In this document: in pieces, positions 30,485 to 36,027 of the stretch
Numbering within the stretch: the stretch's first letter is position 1
Layout: each line of letters opens with the position of its first letter
NCBI GenBank assembly: GCA_937948815.1
Contig: CALFAM010000103.1
Location: 1 to 36,027 of the forward strand
Source: an uncultured bacterium
GTDB lineage: Bacteria > Acidobacteriota > Thermoanaerobaculia > Multivoradales > J023
Length of the DNA stretch: 36,027 bases
Reading direction: 5' to 3'
Position numbers and translations under genes: made by a program
Notes under the pieces: generated by a model
Database searches by the model: none
What the model was told of the DNA's origin: nothing
The model's input: only the letters and a program-made list of their open reading frames with translations

Positions 30485-31402
30485 TCAGGGGGTCGAAGGC
30501 GAGACCGGATCCGGATCGAATTGGGTGATGATCACCGCGGGCGGAATGGTCACCAGGGGAATCAGCAACTCCTTCTTCTGCCACCAGGCAACGACGCAGG
30601 CACGGCACACACCGTCAGGCCGCTTGATGAAGAAGGGATCGTAGCGCGTGACCACGCCATCGCAGAGCCAGTGGAAAACGGCCTTGTCACGCTGCCACTC
30701 ACCGGTCTCACCGATCGTCAGGTTCTCCTTCTCGCCCGCTTGCTGCGGCGTGAAGACGGGGTCACAGTCATCCGGATTCTTGACCTCAGCGGCGAGCAGG
30801 TCGCTCTGCGCCAAGGTACGGCCCTGACTGTCGACGACGGCCACGAAGTACTCCGCCGGCTCGTTGACTTGCTTCTCGAGCCACGCCTCGAACTCGGGAT
30901 CATCGAATTGGGTCATCCAGTGGCGCTCGAAACGCTTGCCCACGGACGCCCGTTCGCGAATCAGCTCCTGGTCGAGGTCACCGTTCGGGTCGCGATCATC
31001 GGACTTGTCCTTGTACCGCCACCACTCGGCCCAGCGATGCTCCTCGTCGTCGTCTTGCTCGTCGCGCTTGACAGCTTCGCGGTCTCGCTCGAGCTCGTGG
31101 CGGTTCAGCTCCTGATCTTCGGCCTTGGGAAAGATGCCCCAGTAACGGCCATCGCCGTCCGACTGCATCTCGACCCAGTAGAAGTCCTCCACAACATCGT
31201 GGAGACGGCGAAAGAAGAGCCGGACCGACGTGTCGGCCATGTTGTTCTCTACCTGCGCCCACCCGACCGCGTTGCCACCGATCGGAATGCACGCCACTTG
31301 CTCGGCAGCAACCGCAGGAGCGGAACGGCTCGACTGTGCCATGGCCGCACCGGCCATCAGCACGCTACAAACTCCCAATGCAGACAGTGTTGTCAGCTTC
31401 AT
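30485..31402 (-). CDS. Secreted protein of unknown function with a highly charged middle region
   Basis: I do not recognise this 305-residue protein. Residues 1-23 form a signal peptide (MKLTTLSALGVCSVLMAGAAMA, cleavage at AMA-Q). A first globular part (VGWAQVENNMADTSVRLFFRRLHDVVEDFYWVEMQSDGDGRYWGIFPKAED) is followed by a very charged stretch at about 95-150 rich in Asp, Glu, Arg and Lys (DEQDDDEEHRWAEWW). The C-terminal part has paired cysteines (DCDP, HWLCDG, GVCRAC) that may form disulfides in the periplasm. ATG 31402 has AAGG 8 bases upstream; a GTG three codons before is possible. A promoter (31481-31508) and the terminator at 30386 make it a single-gene unit. Confidence 0.75.
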   Translation of the reverse strand: MKLTTLSALGVCSVLMAGAAMAQSSRSAPAVAAEQVACIPIGGNAVGWAQVENNMADTSVRLFFRRLHDVVEDFYWVEMQSDGDGRYWGIFPKAEDQELNRHELERDREAVKRDEQDDDEEHRWAEWWRYKDKSDDRDPNGDLDQELIRERASVGKRFERHWMTQFDDPEFEAWLEKQVNEPAEYFVAVVDSQGRTLAQSDLLAAEVKNPDDCDPVFTPQQAGEKENLTIGETGEWQRDKAVFHWLCDGVVTRYDPFFIKRPDGVCRACVVAWWQKKELLIPLVTIPPAVIITQFDPDPVSPSTP

Positions 31403-31480
31403 CACATGCACCTTACCCTACCTCCACTTCCGAGCAATCCAAGAGCCTGGGTTCCCCGGGCAGCCCCGGAGCGATCCCGA

Positions 31481-31508
31481 ATAATAAACGGATCCCTTGT
31501 AATTCTAA
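31481..31508 (-). promoter_or_regulatory. Candidate promoter of the secreted orphan gene
   Basis: On the minus strand TTAGAA (31508-31503) and TATTAT (31486-31481) are 16 bases apart in an AT-rich island, about 75 bases before ATG 31402. The remaining 31403-31552 gap shows nothing else. Confidence 0.5.
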
Positions 31509-31552
31509 CCGATGCCTCGAATTCTGTGCAAGAAAGCGGTCTCACACACCCT

Positions 31553-33160
31553 TCACTCCCACTCAATGGTGCCTGGCGGCTTGCTCGTAATGTCGTAAAC
31601 AACCCTATTGATTCCTCTGACTTCATTGACGATCCGGTTTGCCACCCGCCCGAGGAGATCATACGGCAACGGGCTCCAATCTGCAGTCATGAAGTCGTCT
31701 GTATCCGCCGACCGCAAGGCTACGACGTTCTCGTAGGTACGCTCGTCGCCCATCACACCGACGCTCTTGACTGGCAGGAAGACCGCGAAAGCCTGCGACA
31801 CGCGGTCGTAGTAGCCGGCGCGACGCAGCTCGTCGAGAAAGATGGCGTCCGCCTCCTGGAGGGTACCAACGCGTTCGGGGGTCACCTCCCCCAGCACGCG
31901 AACGGCAAGGCCGGGCCCCGGGAACGGGTGACGGCGGATGAACACTTCCGGCAGGCCGAGCTCTCGTCCGAGCGTCCGTACCTCATCCTTGAACAGGAAG
32001 CGCAAAGGCTCGATCAGCTCGAATCCCAGCTCGGCCGGCAGCCCACCGACGTTATGGTGACTCTTGATCACGTGCGATGGCCCTTTCACCGACTCCGACT
32101 CGATCACATCTGGGTACAGTGTGCCCTGCGCGAGGAACTTGGCGTCGTGAAAGTCGCGCGCCACCCGGCGGAAGATCTCGACGAAGATCCGGCCAATGGT
32201 CTTGCGCTTGAGCTCGGGGTCGCGAACCGTGGCAAGCCCGGTGAGGAACTCCTCTCGTGCGTCGACGAACGTCACCGGCAGGCGCAGGTCGTCGCGCAGA
32301 GCATGGATGACCTGGCTGGCCTCGTCTTTGCGCAACAGGCCGTTGTCGATGAAGATCGGATGCAGCTGCTCGCGCGGAATCGCGCGCGACAGCAGCAACG
32401 TCGCGACCGAAGAGTCGACACCACCCGAGATGCCGCAGATGACGCCGCCCTCCCCAATGCGCTCTCGCAGCGAAATCTCCGCACGCTGCAGGAAGGACGC
32501 AATCACCCAATCGCCGGCAGCACCACAACCATGGAAGAGGAAGTTGCGCAGAATCTCGCTTCCCGACGAGGTGTGGGAGACCTCGGGGTGGAACTGAATG
32601 CCGAAGATCCGTCGGCCGTGGTGCTCGAAGCCGACGATCGGTGCGTTCTCCGTTCGCGCGGTCACCACGAAGCCATCGGGCGCCGCGTCGATCCGATCGC
32701 CATGACTCATCCACACGGGCTGCTCGCGTTCGAGGTCGCGGAAGAGGCAGCCGGTCTCGGTGATCTCGACCCGCGCTCGCCCGTATTCACGGGCATCCGC
32801 TGCCGTGACGTCGCCGCCCAGATGATGGGCGATCAGCTGCATGCCGTAGCAAATGCCGAGAATCGGGATGCCCAGCTCGAGAATCTCGGCATCGAGTCGC
32901 GGTGAGTCCTCGCCATACACGCTCTCCGGACCACCGGAGAGGATGATGCCGATCGGGTTGCGCGCGGTCACCTCTTCGGCCCCGACCGAGCAAGCCACGA
33001 TTTCGCAGTAGACACGATTCTCGCGCACCCTTCTGGCGATCAGCTGCGTGTACTGGCTTCCGAAGTCGAGGATCAGAATGGTCTGGTGGCTCTGCCCAGG
33101 GGCCGCCACGTGTTGTCCCTGGGTGGATTCGCCAGCTTGGGGTCGGATCGCATCACTCAT
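31553..33160 (-). CDS. guaA: GMP synthase (glutamine-hydrolysing)
   Basis: The 535-residue enzyme converts XMP to GMP with ATP and glutamine. The N-terminal class I amidotransferase starts at ILILDFGSQYTQLIARRVRE and has the nucleophile Cys in GICYGMQLIAHHLGG and the His-Glu pair in FHPEVSHT. The ATP-pyrophosphatase domain has the SGGVDSS loop (GISGGVDSSVATLLLSRA). The C-terminal dimerisation domain ends KPPGTIEWE, the usual GMP synthase end. About 30 polar residues precede the first domain, longer than typical. ATG 33160 has AGG 8 bases upstream; a GTG five codons earlier is possible. It is 50 bp after gpsA on the same strand. Confidence 0.96.
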   Translation of the reverse strand: MSDAIRPQAGESTQGQHVAAPGQSHQTILILDFGSQYTQLIARRVRENRVYCEIVACSVGAEEVTARNPIGIILSGGPESVYGEDSPRLDAEILELGIPILGICYGMQLIAHHLGGDVTAADAREYGRARVEITETGCLFRDLEREQPVWMSHGDRIDAAPDGFVVTARTENAPIVGFEHHGRRIFGIQFHPEVSHTSSGSEILRNFLFHGCGAAGDWVIASFLQRAEISLRERIGEGGVICGISGGVDSSVATLLLSRAIPREQLHPIFIDNGLLRKDEASQVIHALRDDLRLPVTFVDAREEFLTGLATVRDPELKRKTIGRIFVEIFRRVARDFHDAKFLAQGTLYPDVIESESVKGPSHVIKSHHNVGGLPAELGFELIEPLRFLFKDEVRTLGRELGLPEVFIRRHPFPGPGLAVRVLGEVTPERVGTLQEADAIFLDELRRAGYYDRVSQAFAVFLPVKSVGVMGDERTYENVVALRSADTDDFMTADWSPLPYDLLGRVANRIVNEVRGINRVVYDITSKPPGTIEWE

Positions 33161-33176
33161 GGTGTTACCTGCCACG

Positions 33177-33194
33177 GCACGGGACGCTCCGTGC
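33177..33194 (-). terminator. Short hairpin between gpsA and guaA
   Basis: GCACGG pairs with CCGTGC around a 6-nt loop, without a T-run. It may trim or attenuate read-through from gpsA into guaA rather than end transcription. Confidence 0.3.
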
Positions 33195-33210
33195 TCATCG
33201 TTCGAGAGGC

Positions 33211-34221
33211 TCAGAGCTCGGCCTCGGATTTCAGTTCTCGATTCATCAGATCGTCGATCACTCGGTTGGCGGGCTTGCCGCGATGCAACACCTCGACCAT
33301 CTGCTCCGTGATCGGCATCTCGACACCGTGCCGCTCGGCAAGACGCGCCACCGCGATCGAGTTGCGAACGCCTTCGGCGACCATCGTCGTGCTGCCAGAG
33401 ATCGATTCCAGCGTCTGGCCGGCCGCCAGCTTCTCACCGAGCTGGCGATTGCGTGACAGGCCGCCCGTGCAGGTCAGCACCAGGTCGCCCATGCCGGCGA
33501 GCCCCGCCATCGTCCGAGGCCGGCCACCGCAGGCGCGCACCAGGCGGGTGATCTCGTGCAAGCCGCGGGTGAGCAACACGGCCGACGTATTCGAGCCCAG
33601 CCCCAGCCCGGCAACCACGCCGGCGGCAATGGCAATGACGTTCTTGGACGTGCCGCCGAGCTCGACGCCGGTTACATCCGTGGACGAGTAGAGGCGCAGA
33701 TTGCTGCCCGACAGCGTGTCGCGCAGGAATGCGGCGAGCTTGGCGTCCGTGGCGGCGATCACTGCCGCGGTCGGCATGCCCGCCGCCAGCTCGGCCGCGA
33801 AGCTCGGACCGCCGAGCACGGCAAAGCGTACGTCTCGCTGAGCGGCGACGGCTTCCTCGAATACGACTTCGCTCATGCGCGCCAGAGTCTCGGTCTCGAT
33901 GCCCTTTGTCGCCGACACGATCACGGGCTGCGCGTCACTCGGCAGCAGGCCGAGAAACTGCGAAATCACGGCGCGAAACCCATGGGATGGAATGGCGCCC
34001 AGGAGCACCGGACAATCCACGAGGTCGGCCAGCTCAGCCGTTGGCTGGAGAGCTGACGGCAGCTCGCAATCCGGCAGATAGATGCGGTTGCAGCGTCGCG
34101 CGAGTAGATCGTCCGCAAGCTCGGCGCGGCGCGCCCAGAGCATCACGTCATGACCTGCCCGCGCGGCCTGGACCGCCAGCGCAGTACCGTAGGAGCCCGC
34201 TCCGATAACACCGATCTTCAT
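33211..34221 (-). CDS. gpsA: Glycerol-3-phosphate dehydrogenase (NAD(P)+)
   Basis: This 336-residue enzyme makes sn-glycerol-3-phosphate from dihydroxyacetone phosphate for phospholipid synthesis. It starts with the NAD-binding loop GVIGAGSYGTALAVQ. It has SATKGIE, AVLGGPSFAAELAAGMPTAAVIA, the catalytic-lysine region GTSKNVIAIAAGVVAGLGLGSNTSAVLLTRGLHEI, and MAGLAGMGDLVLTCTGGLSRNRQLG. ATG 34221 has GAGGAG 4 bases upstream and overlaps the plsY stop (ATGA). Its product is the direct substrate of PlsY, so the operon links two consecutive steps. Confidence 0.96.
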   Translation of the reverse strand: MKIGVIGAGSYGTALAVQAARAGHDVMLWARRAELADDLLARRCNRIYLPDCELPSALQPTAELADLVDCPVLLGAIPSHGFRAVISQFLGLLPSDAQPVIVSATKGIETETLARMSEVVFEEAVAAQRDVRFAVLGGPSFAAELAAGMPTAAVIAATDAKLAAFLRDTLSGSNLRLYSSTDVTGVELGGTSKNVIAIAAGVVAGLGLGSNTSAVLLTRGLHEITRLVRACGGRPRTMAGLAGMGDLVLTCTGGLSRNRQLGEKLAAGQTLESISGSTTMVAEGVRNSIAVARLAERHGVEMPITEQMVEVLHRGKPANRVIDDLMNRELKSEAEL

Positions 34222-34859
34222 TGTGCTCCTCGCTTGTGCCGGGAGTCGCCCAGCCGGATCTCTCGACCGCGCGCCATGCGCGCGAAATTGCTTCGATGCC
34301 GAACCGCGATCAACACGGCAATGCCCGCTGCGCAGGCAACGATCGGAATCGGACTCGGCTCCCCCCACCCTGCTGTCGCCCCCATGGCCGCCTGGGCTAG
34401 CAAGATGGCGGGGAGTGCCAGCATCGACAACACCGAGCCAAGGGCGACGAATCGCGAAACCCAGACCACGATGACGAAGACCACCAGGGCGATCAGGGCG
34501 GCCCAGGGTGACAACAAGCCGAACGCGCCATAGGCCGTCGCGACGCCCTTGCCGCCCCGAAGCTGAAAGAGAATGGGATAGATGTGGCCGGCAACGACTG
34601 CCGATGCGACAAAGCCCAGCATCATCCCGGTAACGCCGGCAAAGCGCGCGCCGACGATCGCCAAGGCTCCCTTGCCGACATCGCCAGCCAGCACCAGCAG
34701 CGCCGGGCCATAGCCGAGCAAGCCCAGCACATTGGTCGCTCCCGGATTCCCGCTCCCCAACTCCCGGATGTCGCGCCCCAGACGGGCGCGAACGACCACG
34801 ATGCTGAGCGAGAAGCTCCCCAGGAGATACGCCATGAGAATGACGACAAGCTCGTTCAC
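34218..34859 (-). CDS. plsY: Acyl-phosphate:glycerol-3-phosphate acyltransferase
   Basis: This 213-residue inner-membrane protein puts the first acyl chain on glycerol-3-phosphate, using acyl-phosphate. Hydrophobic segments alternate with the family motifs: LLGSFSLS near the N-terminus, LGSGNPGATNVLG, GDVGKGALA, GHIYPILFQLRGGKGVATAYG and a late RHRSNFARMARGRE. The GTG start at 34859 overlaps the cinA stop (GTGA); an ATG eight codons later is possible but would shorten the first helix. The C-terminus is basic. Confidence 0.95.
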   Translation of the reverse strand: MNELVVILMAYLLGSFSLSIVVVRARLGRDIRELGSGNPGATNVLGLLGYGPALLVLAGDVGKGALAIVGARFAGVTGMMLGFVASAVVAGHIYPILFQLRGGKGVATAYGAFGLLSPWAALIALVVFVIVVWVSRFVALGSVLSMLALPAILLAQAAMGATAGWGEPSPIPIVACAAGIAVLIAVRHRSNFARMARGREIRLGDSRHKRGAQ

Positions 34860-36027
34860 GCGCGCTCGGCCTCCTGCCGCTCATCGGCATGCGTCGACGC
34901 GATCGCCTGCACCGCTCGCCGGAGAAGCTCCAGCGCGAGTTGGCAAGCCTGCCAGCGAACCATCTCGCGGCTACCGGGGAATCGCACGCAGCGATGAACG
35001 ACTGGGACCTGGTCGAGGTTGGCGTGGCAACCATCGGGCTGCGGCTCCGGGCATGGCCCCGCCAGCGCTACGTGTACCGTGCCGACCGGTTTTGCGTCAC
35101 TTCCGCCGCCAGGACCCGCGATACCCGTGATGCCGATGCCGAAGTGCGACCCAAAGCGTTGACACGCCCCCACCGCCATGCGTCGGGCAACGGGCTCGCT
35201 GACGGCGCCGTGGGCGACCATCGTCTCGTCCGGCACGCCGAGCTGTGACGTCTTCAAGGCATTCGCATAGGTAATCGCACCACCGAGAAAGACCTCGCTG
35301 GAGCCCGCGACCTGGGTAATGCGCGATCCCAGCAGCCCTCCCGTGCAGGACTCCGCGACCGCCAATGTCTGCCGCTGATCGCGGAGGCTGCCAACGGTCA
35401 CGCCTTCCAAGGTCGCGTCTGCGCCCGTGCCATAGATCGCGTCCCCCATCAGCCGCTCGAGATCAGCACACATCTCCTGAAGGGCATCTCGAGGAGCACG
35501 CGCTGGCTCGCCCTTCGCCTGGGTCTCGCCCGTGAGCCGAAGCTCGAGCCGTACATCCCCTGGGCGCGCCAACACGGCCAGCGCTTCGCGACCCCAGCGC
35601 GCGTAGAACGGCGCGAGCCGCTCCTCCACGGCTGACTCGGGAACGCACGCAACCTTCATGACGTGCCGCAGGACCTCGGTCGCGGCTTCGCCGTTGCGCG
35701 AGGTCAGCCAGGGCTCGAAGTGGCTGGCGATCATGCCCTTGACTTCCCGTGGCACGCCGGGGAAAAGAAACACCGCGCCCTGGTCGATGTCGATGCGTTG
35801 GCCGGGTGCCGTGCCGCGCGGATTGTCCAGCACCTCCGCGCCGGAAATGACTTCGGCTTGACGCCGATTGACCTCTGGCATGTCGCGACCGAAGGCCGCA
35901 AAACGCCTTCGGATGCTCTCCACCAGGCTCTCGTCGACTGCCACGGCTCGCCCGAAGGCCTCGGCTGCCGCGGCACGTGTGCAGTCGTCTCGGGTGGGAC
36001 CCAGGCCACCGGTCACCACCACGACGT
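34856..36027 (-). CDS. cinA: CinA family protein, N-terminus cut by the window edge
   Basis: The frame runs off the right edge, so about 60-70 N-terminal residues are missing; 389 are present. It enters at VVVVTGGLGPTRDDCT, the end of the molybdopterin-binding-like (MoCF) domain, and continues with VFLFPGVPREVKGMI. The C-terminal PncC domain (NMN deamidase in studied members) carries TLAVAESCTGGLLGSRITQVAGSSEVFLGGAITYAN, then GAVSEPVARRMA and GIGITGIAGPGGGSDAKPVGTVHVAL. The family is tied to NAD salvage and, in competent bacteria, to DNA uptake. It overlaps plsY by 4 bases. Confidence 0.93.
   Translation of the reverse strand, partial: VVVVTGGLGPTRDDCTRAAAAEAFGRAVAVDESLVESIRRRFAAFGRDMPEVNRRQAEVISGAEVLDNPRGTAPGQRIDIDQGAVFLFPGVPREVKGMIASHFEPWLTSRNGEAATEVLRHVMKVACVPESAVEERLAPFYARWGREALAVLARPGDVRLELRLTGETQAKGEPARAPRDALQEMCADLERLMGDAIYGTGADATLEGVTVGSLRDQRQTLAVAESCTGGLLGSRITQVAGSSEVFLGGAITYANALKTSQLGVPDETMVAHGAVSEPVARRMAVGACQRFGSHFGIGITGIAGPGGGSDAKPVGTVHVALAGPCPEPQPDGCHANLDQVPVVHRCVRFPGSREMVRWQACQLALELLRRAVQAIASTHADERQEAERA

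Noticed and set aside
30521-32905. A 794-codon open frame on the plus strand
   Set aside because: It is antisense to guaA and the secreted orphan, has no family motifs, and runs across two real genes; long shadow frames are expected at this GC content.

Overview
This is a gene-dense, GC-rich window of ordinary chromosomal character from a Gram-negative-type bacterium: it has signal peptides, a Tat-exported lipoprotein-like TRAP binding protein and periplasmic enzymes. Several traits fit an Acidobacteriota-like lineage: a large winged-helix/TPR CadC-type regulator, a PDZ-containing membrane sensor, a YtxJ-type bacilliredoxin, acidic S9 peptidases, and genes that start right after a -10 box. 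That placement is inference and no marker settles it. I saw no rRNA or tRNA genes, insertion sequences, prophage genes or CRISPR arrays.

Layout, left to right. 1-825 (-) is the N-terminal part of a PDZ/multi-TM membrane protein cut by the window edge. 917-5054 (-) is a tightly coupled three-gene unit: AMP-forming ligase, catalytically complete ketosynthase, and a ketosynthase-like protein that has lost its active-site Cys. 5106-6128 (+) is an exported protein of unknown function with a candidate leaderless promoter. 6213-6566 (-) is a YtxJ-like protein, divergent from an exported S9 peptidase (6636-9227). 9491-10608 holds infC, with an ATT start and a hairpin-rich leader, followed by a TerB-like gene. 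10652-11764 is a TRAP binding protein, 11872-12720 a NYN nuclease fused to a cold-shock-like domain, and 12743-13612 a methyltransferase.

13990-19808 is a translationally coupled pair: a membrane winged-helix/TPR regulator and a membrane-embedded spermidine-synthase-like protein. 20106-21319 is a pair of secreted proteins, one of them a matrixin-like zinc protease, closed by a strong terminator. 21490-23950 (-) encodes an EgtB-like enzyme and a TIGR04348-type glycosyltransferase, which I read as selenoneine biosynthesis SenA and SenB. 24082-26018 (-) holds the two membrane subunits of a TRAP transporter, possibly partners of the binding protein 13 kb away.

26281-30316 (+) holds a DUF4126-like membrane protein, an N-acetylmuramoyl-L-alanine amidase, an actin-like ATPase strikingly similar to magnetosome MamK, and TyrA (chorismate mutase/prephenate dehydrogenase). 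A bidirectional terminator separates these from a secreted orphan (30485-31402, -). The right end is a housekeeping cluster on the minus strand: cinA (cut by the edge), plsY, gpsA and guaA, with overlapping start/stop codons in the first three.

The items most worth a second look are the MamK-like actin outside any magnetosome context, the senAB pair with a repeat-expanded linker, the minimal KS/degenerate-KS/ligase operon, and the ATT-started infC with its structured leader.
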